Source: an uncultured Prevotellaceae bacterium (GTDB taxonomy: Bacteria; Bacteroidota; Bacteroidia; Bacteroidales; Muribaculaceae). Taken from it: 64,000 nt of DNA. The DNA is taken from assembly GCA_905210415.1 (NCBI GenBank), contig CAJLWM010000002.1, positions 1 to 64,000 of the forward strand, given 5' to 3'. Below, in pieces: positions 25,782-36,019 of this stretch. The translations under genes were made by a program, and so were the position numbers. The notes under the pieces are model-generated. The model did not search any database. It saw nothing but the letters and a program-made list of their open reading frames with translations, and had not been told where the DNA came from. The stretch's first letter is position 1, and every line of letters starts with the position of its first letter.

Positions 25782-26621
25782 CTATTTGTTGCGGTAGGCC
25801 AATGGCGTCATGCCCGAACGCTGCTTGAAGAAGTTGGTCATCGCGCTTTGGTCGCTGAAACTTAGTTCGTCGGCTATTTCGCCCATTGTCATATCGCTTT
25901 GTTTCAGCAGGTTGCAGATTTCTTTGTAGACGAGTGTGGTGACGTGGTCGTTGACGGTGGTGCCACTGATTTCCTTCACCAGACGAGAAAGATAGACGGA
26001 TGAGATGTTTAGTTTGTTGGCATAGAAGCGTATCTGGCGTTCCTTGCGGAAATTGCGATATAGGTGGTGCAAGAAGATCTCATAAACCTCCTTTTTGTGT
26101 CTTAGGTCGTGAGAAAGGATGCAGGTTTCGTATGGCAGTTCTTCGATGATGAGTCGGAGCACGTTGAACATGCCGTTGATCATTTCAATCTTGTTGATGT
26201 GCTGGTGTCGCACAATGTCGCGTATGAAATGAAATATGTCGATTATGCTCTTGTATTTATCAATAGAGAGGTGATAGCGAGTGGCTTGTGTGGTGAACGA
26301 CTCGTCGATCAAGACGCATTCGGCCTCGAAGTCGCTTGAGATAGCCTGTAGCTTGGCAGTGTCTTTTACGGGAACAATCAGCAATTCGCTGCTTATTAGC
26401 TCTATGCTTTCGGCGCCTTTTTCGTTAAGCAGTATTTTGCAGGAGCCTTGCTTCACAAGCAACAGTTTGGTGAAGAGCGTGCGTTGTTCCACCATTTCTA
26501 TGAAATCTCCACCATCGTCTATGGTAACAGAGAAGTGTGCGGCATAAGCGCCAAATATATCATCGAGATGATATTTGGTGGCAAAATCTTCTAAGTTGTA
26601 GACCGTCTGTTGTTTTATCAT
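25782..26621 (-). CDS. AraC-family transcriptional regulator
   Basis: 279 residues. Residues 1-150 form a cupin-like ligand-sensing half without strong signature; residues about 180-279 are the double helix-turn-helix of AraC/XylS proteins, with IRFYANKLNISSVYLSRLVKE as the first recognition helix region and GEIADELSFSDQSAMTNFFK plus GMTPLAYR as the second. It is divergent from the LD-carboxypeptidase gene, so it may control that operon; nothing in the sequence proves it. Confidence 0.88.
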   Translation of the reverse strand: MIKQQTVYNLEDFATKYHLDDIFGAYAAHFSVTIDDGGDFIEMVEQRTLFTKLLLVKQGSCKILLNEKGAESIELISSELLIVPVKDTAKLQAISSDFEAECVLIDESFTTQATRYHLSIDKYKSIIDIFHFIRDIVRHQHINKIEMINGMFNVLRLIIEELPYETCILSHDLRHKKEVYEIFLHHLYRNFRKERQIRFYANKLNISSVYLSRLVKEISGTTVNDHVTTLVYKEICNLLKQSDMTMGEIADELSFSDQSAMTNFFKQRSGMTPLAYRNK

Positions 26622-26851
26622 GCTGTCGGTTGCGCTCTATTAGTCAGTGCCAGAGAAGAATAGCCCCACAATCTGATGATGATGACGCATTCTTGCCATT
26701 GGCGTCAAAGTGTATGAATATTGGTTTGACAAGTTAAAGGTACTCATTTTTTAGCGAATCGAAAAACATCCGAAAGAAAATAATGCACGAAATCGTGCTG
26801 TAATGTGCCGGATTGTAGGGGTGAAAGTGCATATTGGTCGGAAATTATAAG

Positions 26852-26859
26852 TAACTTTG
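26852..26859 (+). promoter_or_regulatory. -7 box upstream of the LD-carboxypeptidase operon
   Basis: TAACTTTG fits the consensus and leaves a leader of about 130 nt before the ATG at 26994. The rest of the divergent region 26622-26993 shows no repeat or RNA motif. Confidence 0.45.
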
Positions 26860-26993
26860 CGTGAGTGTTGTTGCTTTTTTTCGGGCTTACTACTACAGAA
26901 ATTGTTTGCTGCCACCATGAGTGAGTGGCAATGCGAGAGCGCGAAAAGCAGGCGCAACGAGATAATGGAAACTACAAAAAACTACAATCTACG

Positions 26994-27983
26994 ATGAATA
27001 TAACTACAAGAATCTACATTACAATTATGGCTGTGGCGTGCAGTGCAATGGCATCGCTGGTGTGTGCGCAGTCGCTCGTACGACCTGCGGCATTGCGCCC
27101 AGGCGACAAGGTGGCTATCATATCGCCAGCCAGTGCGCCCGAACGGTCGTATGTCGAAGGCGGAGCCGAGGTGCTGCGCAGTTGGGGGCTTGTGCCAGTG
27201 TATGGCAAGCATGTGCTTTCGCGTAACGGCAATTTTGCCGGCACCATCAGCGATCGTCGCGACGACCTTGAGTGGGCGTTTGCCGACGATAGCATCAAGG
27301 CGATAATGTGCAGTCGTGGTGGCTATGGCTCTATACAAGAGTTGGTGAAGACCGATATGAGCATTCTGCGCAATAATCCTAAGTGGATAATCGGCTATAG
27401 CGATATCACCGCCATACATGGTTGTATGGTGCAGCAAGGCATTATGAGCATACATGCCCACATGCTTGAGCATCTCAATCGCAGCCAAGGGGCCGACTCT
27501 TGCGACGTGTATCTGCGCAAAATCATTTTCGGCGAGATGCCTTGCTACGAATTGCCATCGCATGCGCTCAATCAGCAGGGCGTGGCAGAGGGCCGACTCG
27601 TGGGTGGCAATCTCTCGTTGCTCACATCGCTCATCGGCACAAAATTCGACATGCTGCATCCCGACGACAACGCTCCGTTGGTGCTCTTCATAGAGGATGT
27701 GAATGAGAATTTCGACCACTTGAACCGCATGTTTTATCAACTCATCGCTTCGGGCGTAATCGACCGCGTGAAGGGTGTGATATTCGGCGACTTCTCAGGC
27801 TTCCGCCCAGTGGCTGGCTTCAGCACTGTGGAGGACGTGTTTCATAGCCTCGTGAAGGACTACAACATCGCAGTGTGCTATAAATTTCCGTGCGGACACA
27901 CCCGCAAGAATTTCCCGATGATTGAGGGCGCCAACGTTAGGCTCACGGTGAGTGAAGATGGCACCACACTGCAGTATCTATAA
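26994..27983 (+). CDS. LD-carboxypeptidase (peptidase S66)
   Basis: 329 residues from ATG at 26994, chosen because it begins a signal peptide (about 1-25, SLVCAQ); the upstream in-frame ATG at 26925 adds only a polar stretch. S66 hallmarks are MCSRGGYG (105-112), GYSDITAIH with nucleophile Ser136, FIEDVNE (Glu) and the late CGHTRKNFP (His). The family cuts the L-Lys/DAP-D-Ala bond of peptidoglycan tetrapeptides during recycling. Next gene (MscS) starts 20 bp downstream. Confidence 0.92.
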   Translation: MNITTRIYITIMAVACSAMASLVCAQSLVRPAALRPGDKVAIISPASAPERSYVEGGAEVLRSWGLVPVYGKHVLSRNGNFAGTISDRRDDLEWAFADDSIKAIMCSRGGYGSIQELVKTDMSILRNNPKWIIGYSDITAIHGCMVQQGIMSIHAHMLEHLNRSQGADSCDVYLRKIIFGEMPCYELPSHALNQQGVAEGRLVGGNLSLLTSLIGTKFDMLHPDDNAPLVLFIEDVNENFDHLNRMFYQLIASGVIDRVKGVIFGDFSGFRPVAGFSTVEDVFHSLVKDYNIAVCYKFPCGHTRKNFPMIEGANVRLTVSEDGTTLQYL

Positions 27984-28003
27984 GAATAACCAAAAACATA
28001 TAT

Positions 28004-30823
28004 ATGATGAAATCATTATTTTATCGCATAATGGCAGCCTTGATGCTGATGATGAGCATCGCTCCTGCACAGGCTGTGCTGAAGGAGAAAAACCTTGAGC
28101 AAACGCTCAACGTGCTGCGTGCCGAACTCGAGCAAAACTACAAGAAGCAAAAGGTTGTGATGACGCTTTATGAGAAGCGCACTCAGGAGCAGCACGACCA
28201 GCTTGTGCTCACAATGCAGAAGTGCAATCAGATTTCGCTTATCCTCTATTCGCAACGCGAAGGCTTCACATTTGATATGGCTTATGCTTGCCAGCAAGCC
28301 ACCGATATGTATAACAACACCAACATATCGAAACTTCCGTATGAGCGCATTCGCAAGAAGATGAAGGACGAGGTAGACCGCTACGACCTACTTATACAGT
28401 CGCTCGAAAATCTGCCACCTGCAATTGGCCGACATATGCACAGAGTGCAGCCTTCCGACACACTGCGCATGCACGAGATGCAGCGTCGCCTCGACAGCAT
28501 CGCTGAGGCTTATGGCCAAGACCCTTTCACCCTTGATGCCGACGAGCAACAGGCGCGCAATGAGTGTGTGGTCTATGCCAAGGCGCTTCGCAACAATATG
28601 GTGCGCATGATGAATAAGATTGAGCGCGACACCAAGCACTATCAACACGTCAACAAAAAGGTGGAGGAACTCAATGCTTATGCTGTGAGCAAATATGAAT
28701 ATTTGCGACAAAACATATTCCTGAACCGTGGCGACAGCTATCTGAAACTGCTGGCTAATCTGCCATTGGTGCTATATATGGTAAAGAATGAGATATCGGA
28801 TAAATATGTGGCATTTGAAGATGTTGAGGGCAGAAGCCACAATGGCAAGGTGCACCATCACGACTCGCACTCGCAATGGCGTGGCGTGGTGATTCCTATC
28901 ACCTCGGTGTTTGTGCTGTTTTATGTGATAGTGTCATCGGTGTTGAGTTATATCGTCACCCGATGGCTCTTGCCTCGTCGCATACGCGAGAAAGATGAAT
29001 ATAAGAAGAAACAACCTATCTTGCTGCTTGCGTGCGGATTCATCATCTTTATGATTTCGGTGGGTGTAGCTCGCACATTCTTGACAAACAATTTCTTGAT
29101 GATGGCGGTTGACTTGCTGCTCGAATTCTCGTGGCTGGTGGTGTTCATCTTGCTGTCGTTGCTATTCCGCCTCAATGGCGACCAAATCAAGGAGGGCGTG
29201 AAGCAATACGCCCCATTCCTCACGATGGCGTTTCTGGTGATATTGTTCCGCATAGTGTTTATTCCAAACAATCTTGTCAACTTGATATTCCCGCCAATAT
29301 TGGTGCTGTTCACCTTTTGGCAGGCGATTATACTCCGTCGCCGCAAGGTGCAGATACCGGGCAGCGATATGGTGTATACCGTGATATCGCTTGTGGCAAT
29401 GGTTTTAGCATGCGTGGTGTCGCTTGCAGGCTTCACACTGATGGCCGTGGAAATCATGATCTGGTGGACATTCCAGTTGGCGTGCATCCAGACCATCACT
29501 TTCCTTTTCGACCTGTGTAGCATCTACGAGACTAAGACCTTGTTTAAGCGTGTGCAGAAGGCTTATCGCGAAAAGAACAACGGCAAACTGCCTACCGACA
29601 AATTGCGTGAAAACATCGCGAAAATCAAGGAGCAAATCACTGCTGCCGCTACCGATGACGAGGCAGACGCTTTGCGCAAGAATTTGGCTGATGCTGAGAA
29701 GAAACTCAATGTGCTCATTTATAATATCCGCGACAACATCAATAAGAAGATGCTCAAGGGCGACTATATCGGTCACACTTGGTTCTTCGACCTCATCACC
29801 AAGGCTGTGATACCGGTGATGGGAGTGGTGTCGGTGCTGATGAGTATATTTATGGCAGCCGAGATGTTTGATATGACCGACTTGTTCTTCAAGTACCTAA
29901 GCGTTGACTTCGTGTCGACATCGTTCTTGCATCTGTCGGCCATGAAGCTCAGCGTGGCTATTTCGCTGCTGTTTGTGTTTAAATATGCCAACTATGTTAT
30001 GCACGCCGTCTATCGCGACGTGAGAAGCAAGCACAACGAGCTACTGATAGAGCAAGAGAAGAAAAAACAGCGCGAGCGTGGTCACCAAAGCGAAGAGGTG
30101 GTTTTGCCAAACAGCAATCTAACTCTCGCCAACAACATCATCACTCTGGTGGTGTGGGGCTCTTACTTCATAATGATTCTGTATATGCTCAATGTGCCTA
30201 AGAGTGGCATCACCATCATCACCACCGGTCTGGCTACTGGTATGGGTTTTGCCATGAAGGACTTGCTTGAGAACTTCTTCTACGGCCTGTCGCTGATGAC
30301 CGGACGTATCAGAATAGGCGACTACATAGAGTGCGACGGCATTGCCGGCAAGGTGGAATCAATCACCTATCAAAGCACACAGGTTGTGACCCGCGATGGC
30401 TGCGTGATTGCGTTCCTCAATTCGCAGTTGTTCTCTAAGAACTTTAAGAACCTCACCCGAAACCACAAGTATGAGATGGTGAAAATACCTATCGGCGTGG
30501 CCTACGGCGTGAATGTGCAGCATGTGCGTGAGTTGCTCATTGAGCGCATCAATAGTGTGATTGCCACTAAGCGCCATAGCGTGTCAAACATTGTGAAGGC
30601 AGGCACTTCGGTGAGCGTGGCGTTCTCGGGCTTTGGCGACAATAGTGTAGACCTTACAGTGGTGGTATGGGTATTGGTAGAGGAGAAGGCTACGTTTATC
30701 AGCGAAGCCAACGAGGCTATCTACAATGTGCTCAACGAAAACAATATTGAGATTCCATTCCCACAAACCGATTTGCACATTCGCGATTCGGTGGTTCTGC
30801 CTATCGCTAAAGAAGATAAATAA
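28004..30823 (+). CDS. MscS-family mechanosensitive ion channel, large
   Basis: 939 residues. A signal-like N-terminus is followed by a long helical periplasmic part (about 25-270), about eight or nine membrane helices, and the MscS core near 690-930. The core includes ITTGLATGMGFAMKDLLENF, the pore-lining helix and its extension, then RIRIGDYIECDGIAGKVE of the beta domain. A coiled-coil segment with Lys/Glu-rich sequence lies near 510-590. It would open under membrane tension to release solutes in osmotic down-shock. Second gene of an apparent LD-carboxypeptidase - MscS - DUF2851 operon. Confidence 0.92.
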   Translation: MMKSLFYRIMAALMLMMSIAPAQAVLKEKNLEQTLNVLRAELEQNYKKQKVVMTLYEKRTQEQHDQLVLTMQKCNQISLILYSQREGFTFDMAYACQQATDMYNNTNISKLPYERIRKKMKDEVDRYDLLIQSLENLPPAIGRHMHRVQPSDTLRMHEMQRRLDSIAEAYGQDPFTLDADEQQARNECVVYAKALRNNMVRMMNKIERDTKHYQHVNKKVEELNAYAVSKYEYLRQNIFLNRGDSYLKLLANLPLVLYMVKNEISDKYVAFEDVEGRSHNGKVHHHDSHSQWRGVVIPITSVFVLFYVIVSSVLSYIVTRWLLPRRIREKDEYKKKQPILLLACGFIIFMISVGVARTFLTNNFLMMAVDLLLEFSWLVVFILLSLLFRLNGDQIKEGVKQYAPFLTMAFLVILFRIVFIPNNLVNLIFPPILVLFTFWQAIILRRRKVQIPGSDMVYTVISLVAMVLACVVSLAGFTLMAVEIMIWWTFQLACIQTITFLFDLCSIYETKTLFKRVQKAYREKNNGKLPTDKLRENIAKIKEQITAAATDDEADALRKNLADAEKKLNVLIYNIRDNINKKMLKGDYIGHTWFFDLITKAVIPVMGVVSVLMSIFMAAEMFDMTDLFFKYLSVDFVSTSFLHLSAMKLSVAISLLFVFKYANYVMHAVYRDVRSKHNELLIEQEKKKQRERGHQSEEVVLPNSNLTLANNIITLVVWGSYFIMILYMLNVPKSGITIITTGLATGMGFAMKDLLENFFYGLSLMTGRIRIGDYIECDGIAGKVESITYQSTQVVTRDGCVIAFLNSQLFSKNFKNLTRNHKYEMVKIPIGVAYGVNVQHVRELLIERINSVIATKRHSVSNIVKAGTSVSVAFSGFGDNSVDLTVVVWVLVEEKATFISEANEAIYNVLNENNIEIPFPQTDLHIRDSVVLPIAKEDK

Positions 30824-30850
30824 TCAGACACTTAATACCAGGGGGCACAG

Positions 30851-32134
30851 ATGGAGAAACTAATGCAATATGTGTGGCAGCATAGGCTGTATGCGTCAGA
30901 CGATATGGTGACCAACGATGGCAGGCGTGTGCGCGTTATCGACACGGGCATGCTCAACACCGATGCAGGGCCCGATTTCTTCAACGCCAAGGTGGAGATT
31001 GACGGTCGCCTATGGGCAGGAAATGTGGAGATGCACGTTCGCGCCAGTGATTGGCGCCGACACGGGCACGACAGCAACCGCGCCTACGACTCGGTGATTC
31101 TGCATGTGGTGGAGAAGGACGATGCGCCGGTGTATCGCACCAATGGCGAGCGTATTCCGCAGGTGGTGCTGCAATGCAACCGCGATTTCAACCTCAGCTA
31201 CAACCGACTGATGGAGGCTAAAACCGAGTTGCCGTGTGCCGAAGCCATCCCGCAGATGCCACCGTTGCTCATCACCGAGTGGGTGGAGAGCCTTGCTTTT
31301 GAGCGCTTGCACCACAAGGTGGATCGCCTTGCCGAACTATGCGAGATGTATCATGGCAGTTGGGAGGATGTGTGCTATGTCACGCTTGCCCGAAATCTTG
31401 GTTTTGGCATCAACAACGACGCTTTTGAGCGACTGGCTCGCTGCACACCGCTGCGCTTGCTGCATAAGCATAGCGACTCGCTGCTGCAGATAGAGGCTAT
31501 GCTGTTTGGTCAGGCAGGAATGCTCTCGGCTGAGAATCATCGCGACGACTCCTACTACCAGCAGTTGTGCCGCGAATATGCCTTCCTTGCCAATAAGTTC
31601 TCGTTGCGACCCATAGAGTCGCATTCGTGGAAATTGGCGCGGATGAGGCCGCAGAATTTCCCATATCGCCGCATCGCATTGTTGGCTCACTACATTGTGG
31701 GCGGTTTCAACCTGTTTGCCGACATTCTGGCGGCTGCCGATGAGGCTGAGTTGCGACAATTGTTCTCGGTGAAACTCTCAGGCTACTGGGCAAATCATTT
31801 CACCTTCGGCAAGGAGTCTACAAGCGATGTGCGTGCCATGAGCGACCGCAGCATCGACATTATTCTTATCAACACTGTGGCGCCGTTGCTCTATGCTCGC
31901 GGTGAATTGGTGCACGACTATCAGTTCACCGACCGTGCAGTGGCTCTGCTTGAGGGCTTGAAGCCAGAGAACAACTCCATAGTGCAGCAATTTGCCCATG
32001 CGGGGATAAAGTGCCGTGATGCGCTCACCTCACAGGCTCTCATAGAGTTGCGCCGCGAATATTGCGAGGCGCGAAAGTGCATATACTGTAAAATAGGGCA
32101 CCGCTTGCTCAGCAAGGCTGCGCGTAAGCAGTGA
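30851..32134 (+). CDS. DUF2851 family protein
   Basis: 427 residues, cytoplasmic by composition. DUF2851 sequence runs throughout: LMQYVWQHRLY near the start, TDAGPDFFNAKV, GNVEMHVRASDW, YDSVILHVV and a C-terminal CEARKCIYCKIGHRLL with paired cysteines. The family is common in Bacteroidetes and has no assigned function. It starts 27 bp after the channel gene. Confidence 0.88.
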   Translation: MEKLMQYVWQHRLYASDDMVTNDGRRVRVIDTGMLNTDAGPDFFNAKVEIDGRLWAGNVEMHVRASDWRRHGHDSNRAYDSVILHVVEKDDAPVYRTNGERIPQVVLQCNRDFNLSYNRLMEAKTELPCAEAIPQMPPLLITEWVESLAFERLHHKVDRLAELCEMYHGSWEDVCYVTLARNLGFGINNDAFERLARCTPLRLLHKHSDSLLQIEAMLFGQAGMLSAENHRDDSYYQQLCREYAFLANKFSLRPIESHSWKLARMRPQNFPYRRIALLAHYIVGGFNLFADILAAADEAELRQLFSVKLSGYWANHFTFGKESTSDVRAMSDRSIDIILINTVAPLLYARGELVHDYQFTDRAVALLEGLKPENNSIVQQFAHAGIKCRDALTSQALIELRREYCEARKCIYCKIGHRLLSKAARKQ

Positions 32135-32143
32135 ATAATATAG

Positions 32144-32189
32144 CAATGGCTCTGCCGGTGGATGTCACCAAAAGCAGAGCCATTGTTTT
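32144..32189 (+). terminator. Terminator after DUF2851
   Basis: CAATGGCTCTGC at 32144-32155 pairs with GCAGAGCCATTG at 32174-32185, followed by TTTTG. Just beyond it is the small palindrome CCCTAATTAGGG (32191-32202). Confidence 0.8.
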
Positions 32190-32221
32190 GCCCTAATTAG
32201 GGATATTGTTGTTTAGTGCAA

Positions 32222-34408
32222 TCAGTTCACTACTATCTCATCAATGAAGAACCACGATGGGTAGCCCACGCCGTAGTGCCATGAAGGGCATTCGATGGTG
32301 CCATCCACTTGCACCTTGATGTAGCGTGCCTTAGCGGCTTTTTCCACCTTAAATTCCACGAACTTCACGCTTGGGTCGCGGTCTTCGTCGCGATAGAATT
32401 CGCCGAGAGGAGTGTATTTCTCGCCGTCGGTAGATACTGAGTATTTCACTCCCTTAGGCAATAGTATCCATTGTCCCAATTGGTGTAGGCAGTCGATGCT
32501 CACGCTGGTGATAGGCTTTTCTTCGCCAAGGTCAACCACAAAATCGGCATTCTTGCCTTCCCAGCCTATCCACGATTCCACGAATGTGGTTCCGCCGTAG
32601 AGGCCGTCGGTGAGTGCTGTTTCGCCCAACTTGGCATATTTGCCTGTAGGGCCTTCGATGAATGTAATCTTGGCGTTGGAAGCAAGATTGTTGGCACGAC
32701 GAGCCAGATAACGCTCGCGATAGAGTCGGCAATAGTCTACAGGCGTATTGTTGCGCTCGTTGAGCGTAGGCACTTCAAATTCCACTGCACGCTTCTCAAA
32801 GAGATCGAGCTTGGCACTCACTTCATCTATGTCGGAAATGCCTTGAGCACGCTCAATCTCGAGTTCTGAGTATTGCAAAGGCAGACGAGTGAGGCGCACG
32901 CGGTCGAGGTATTTCTTGTCGTTGGCAACGGCAGCCTCGGCTTGGTCGAAGAGTTCGTTGTAGGCACGGCGGCAGTTGGCATTGAGCATACCATCCTTGT
33001 GAGTTACAGGCGAATCGTATATCCATAGATCCTTGCCGCTTGCGAGCAAAGCACCTTCGAGTTTTTTCTCATATTGATAGATGTATGGAGCGGCTTTGCC
33101 GTAATATCCATGCATAAATGTTTGCATCAGCGAGTCGCAGTCGAGGTCGGGATTCCACATCAATTTGCTCACCATATATGAGCGCATTTCGGCGAAATCG
33201 CCACCGCGCGAACTTGCTATCTGCGAGAAGTGCATAGTCACGTGGTTTTTCTTAAACAGCTGGATATTCTTCTGAATGATAGGGAAGTTAGGGAATGGTG
33301 AGAGGAAATTATCGAAATTGATACCATAGTCCCAAACAAAAATGTTGTTTGAAATCTTGCTCCATCCCTCGAGTGCTTCCACAAATTCTCTGCCCGAAGC
33401 GTTGTCGGTCAAAGGCACTTCGCGTTTGCAGTCGATGTCGCAAAGCATGATGTTCACGTTAGGCAGTGGCTTGACGTGCTTAGGTGGTTGCATTGTGAAG
33501 AGATAAGCCAATGTGCTGAATTGCTTGTCAGGGAAGCGTTCGGCAAGACGGTTGACAAAGTGGATAAAGTTGCCCGAGAGCGCGCCTTCATATTCGTCTA
33601 CCTTCTCGCATTCTGGGCAGTGGCAGTTGGTGTAGTTGCCGTCGTTTTGGCTCACAGAAATCATTGTTTTGCCAGGGTTGGCGCGGAAAATAGAGTCGAT
33701 TTGTACAGCAGCAGCCTCAAACACGGCTGGATTGGTCAGACACCATTGGCTGGCGTGGCCAGGGCGGCGTTTGCCATTGATAAATGAGTAATACTCTGGG
33801 TGGCTTTCACCGAAGCGGTCAGAAGGCAGAATGCGGTTGAAAGTGTGTACCCAATTGTTGCCGGCAAACTCGTCGGCTGGCACCTCAAGGCGAAACCAGA
33901 TGCGGTAGAGAGGGTCGATGCTTGTAGAGTAGTTTTGAGTCTGGCGATAGCGGAACGCAGGATTCTCGTGGCGGTTGATGTCGGGCAGGGTGATGGTAGA
34001 CATCTTAGGCACGTCGAGAGCTCCGGCTGCATAATATGCCACACCAAGATAATTCTCAAGCAGAGTCACCACGCCATAGAGTGCGCCATTGTCGCCGCCA
34101 CTGCTGATATAGAGTATTCCGCGGTGGCTCTCTAAGCGAAAACCGTCTTCTGTGAGGGCATCGGTATTGCCATAACCGATTGCCACGTCGCCATTGCGTG
34201 GAGCGCCCTTAATGATGGGCAGTTGAGCACCGCTGATGCGGCCTACGAAGTCTTGTAGCAGGGTAGCTGCTTTGCTGTTTATGCTGTCGGCATCGGCAGG
34301 TATCACTATTCGAGCCACAGCCTTGCCGTCTTTCACGATGGTCTGGTTGGCACAAGCAAATCCAGTAGCCAAGATGGCAACAAACAAGGAAATAATAGTT
34401 CGTTTCAT
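32222..34408 (-). CDS. DUF4838 glycoside-hydrolase-like protein with C-terminal F5/8-type domain
   Basis: 728 residues with a signal peptide (1-20, ATGFACA). Residues about 25-130 look like the alpha/beta domain that precedes GH20 and GH67 catalytic barrels. About 160-500 are the DUF4838 barrel (HTFNRILPSDRFGESHPEYY, SVSQNDG, CHCPECEKVD, FVWDYGINFDNFLSPFPNF). About 580-728 form a galactose-binding-like F5/8 type C domain (DFVVDLGEEKPITSVSI, ARYIKVQVDG). A secreted or periplasmic carbohydrate-active enzyme is likely; no substrate is established for the family. Confidence 0.85.
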   Translation of the reverse strand: MKRTIISLFVAILATGFACANQTIVKDGKAVARIVIPADADSINSKAATLLQDFVGRISGAQLPIIKGAPRNGDVAIGYGNTDALTEDGFRLESHRGILYISSGGDNGALYGVVTLLENYLGVAYYAAGALDVPKMSTITLPDINRHENPAFRYRQTQNYSTSIDPLYRIWFRLEVPADEFAGNNWVHTFNRILPSDRFGESHPEYYSFINGKRRPGHASQWCLTNPAVFEAAAVQIDSIFRANPGKTMISVSQNDGNYTNCHCPECEKVDEYEGALSGNFIHFVNRLAERFPDKQFSTLAYLFTMQPPKHVKPLPNVNIMLCDIDCKREVPLTDNASGREFVEALEGWSKISNNIFVWDYGINFDNFLSPFPNFPIIQKNIQLFKKNHVTMHFSQIASSRGGDFAEMRSYMVSKLMWNPDLDCDSLMQTFMHGYYGKAAPYIYQYEKKLEGALLASGKDLWIYDSPVTHKDGMLNANCRRAYNELFDQAEAAVANDKKYLDRVRLTRLPLQYSELEIERAQGISDIDEVSAKLDLFEKRAVEFEVPTLNERNNTPVDYCRLYRERYLARRANNLASNAKITFIEGPTGKYAKLGETALTDGLYGGTTFVESWIGWEGKNADFVVDLGEEKPITSVSIDCLHQLGQWILLPKGVKYSVSTDGEKYTPLGEFYRDEDRDPSVKFVEFKVEKAAKARYIKVQVDGTIECPSWHYGVGYPSWFFIDEIVVN

Positions 34409-34457
34409 AAGGTTTTAGTTATATGTATGTTATGAGTAGTCAGTCGTTATGTATATG

Positions 34458-34465
34458 CAAAGATA
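34458..34465 (-). promoter_or_regulatory. -7 box of the DUF4838 gene
   Basis: TATCTTTG on the minus strand, 50 bp before the ATG. Confidence 0.45.
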
Positions 34466-34534
34466 GTGCAAACCTGATTGAGAATGAAATAAATATTACG
34501 ATTTCTCATTAAGTGGAAAGATAAGAAATAGAAA

Positions 34535-34567
34535 TTTGGAGGGAATGGGCTTTAGTTGCTAAATTTG
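34535..34567 (+). promoter_or_regulatory. Promoter of the OprP-like porin
   Basis: TTTG at 34535-34538 and TAAATTTG at 34560-34567 with 21 bp between them: both Bacteroidota boxes at the expected spacing. This is the cleanest promoter in the window. Confidence 0.65.
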
Positions 34568-34666
34568 CAAAATAATTCAATTTGGGCGCTGATGCAGTGT
34601 TTTGTGACTGTGTGGTAATGTGCTTATGAAAAAACGATTACTCAAATAATTTTACTTAAAACTCTT

Positions 34667-35812
34667 ATGACAAAATATTTAAAGGTGGCGCTATCGTTGG
34701 CGCTTGCTCTCTCTACGTGGAATAGCGCATTCTCTTCGGATGCGCAGGGTGATGCCGACATGCCTTCAGCCGAAAAGCAACAAAGCACTTCGTCGGTGAA
34801 AAAGGCGCTGCAGAGCACCTCGTTTGGCGGTTATGTGATAGGTAAGGCTTCTGCCAACAATCAGGAGGGCGCTACGCACTCCAATTTTGAGCTTCGCCTG
34901 GTGCGTGTGTATGCCAAGGGTAAGGTGCTCGATTTTGCTTATAATCTGCAGTTGCAGGTCAATGGCATCGGTGGCAGCGCTGGCGAAAAGGGTCCTCGCA
35001 TAGTGGATGCTTGGGTGGAATGGCAGCGATTGAGCTATGCCCGCATCAAGTTCGGCCAGTTTAAGCGCGCATTTATGTTTGAAAATCCAATGAATCCATG
35101 GGATATAGGATTCGGCGCTTATGCTCAAGCCACATCTAAATTGTCGGGCATGTCAGACCGTTGCGGAGAGCACGATTGCAACGGACGTGATATAGGTGTG
35201 CAATTGCAGGGCGACTTGTTGCCATCGTGCGTCGACGGACACGCTTGGGTGCATTATCAAGTGGGACTCTGGACAGGTAATGGTATCAACCATGCCGACA
35301 ACAATAGCCATAAGGATCTTATCGGTGGTGTGTATGTGTCGCCATTGAAGGGCTTAAACATCGGTTGGTGGGGCTGGAATGGCCGCTACAAATCATCTAC
35401 CGGCATTACGGTCGACCGCAAGCGCTGGTCGGCTGGTGCAAGCTATCAGGGTGCATTCACCGTAAGAGGTGAATATGTGCACAGCTATGGCCATAAGGTG
35501 AGCGATTGGGATGCCACAAATGGCGTGTGGAATGGCTCTGCCAAGAGCGAGGGTTGGTATGTGATGGCTGGCGCTCCTGTCACCCACGATAAGAAACTGC
35601 GCTTTTATGCCAAGGTAGACTCGTATTCTGATTATCTTCATCTCGACTATTCTACCACAAAGAATATCTATGGGCTGACAGCAGAATATTGGTTTATGAA
35701 GAATATGAAACTGCAGCTCAACGGCAATGTGGTGAACGATAAAGCCGCAGAGCATAAGGGTAAAGACGGAAAATACAGCAACATCGACCTGCAAGTCTAC
35801 TGGCGATTCTAA
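34667..35812 (+). CDS. Phosphate-selective porin O/P family protein
   Basis: 381 residues with a signal peptide (about 1-23) and a beta-barrel ending in the typical YWRF. The sequence SFGGYVIGKASANNQ, FELRLVRVYAKGKVLDFAYNL, VEWQRLSYARIKFGQFKRAF and the NPWDIGFG turn fit the OprO/OprP family of outer-membrane porins. Two Cys pairs (CGEHDC) sit in an external loop. It is a single-gene unit with its own promoter and terminator. Which anion or sugar passes cannot be told. Confidence 0.87.
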   Translation: MTKYLKVALSLALALSTWNSAFSSDAQGDADMPSAEKQQSTSSVKKALQSTSFGGYVIGKASANNQEGATHSNFELRLVRVYAKGKVLDFAYNLQLQVNGIGGSAGEKGPRIVDAWVEWQRLSYARIKFGQFKRAFMFENPMNPWDIGFGAYAQATSKLSGMSDRCGEHDCNGRDIGVQLQGDLLPSCVDGHAWVHYQVGLWTGNGINHADNNSHKDLIGGVYVSPLKGLNIGWWGWNGRYKSSTGITVDRKRWSAGASYQGAFTVRGEYVHSYGHKVSDWDATNGVWNGSAKSEGWYVMAGAPVTHDKKLRFYAKVDSYSDYLHLDYSTTKNIYGLTAEYWFMKNMKLQLNGNVVNDKAAEHKGKDGKYSNIDLQVYWRF

Positions 35813-35923
35813 TCAGTCACTGGAGCGCTCTATAGCAATCGGTAATTCCACTTTAATCGGGTTTAGAGTGGCTTTACCGCTCTGGCTGATGATATAATAT
35901 GTAACTATATGATACCTAAATAT

Positions 35924-35962
35924 GACAGCCCCGGAGAGTGCTCCGAGGCTGTCATTATTTTC
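35924..35962 (+). terminator. Terminator after the porin
   Basis: GACAGCCCCGGAG pairs with CTCCGAGGCTGTC around AGTG, then ATTATTTT. Confidence 0.8.
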
Positions 35963-36019
35963 ATATCATATTGAATAGCACTAAAAGTGCTTGAAGTAGA
36001 GGTTTGCTGTAAAACGTGA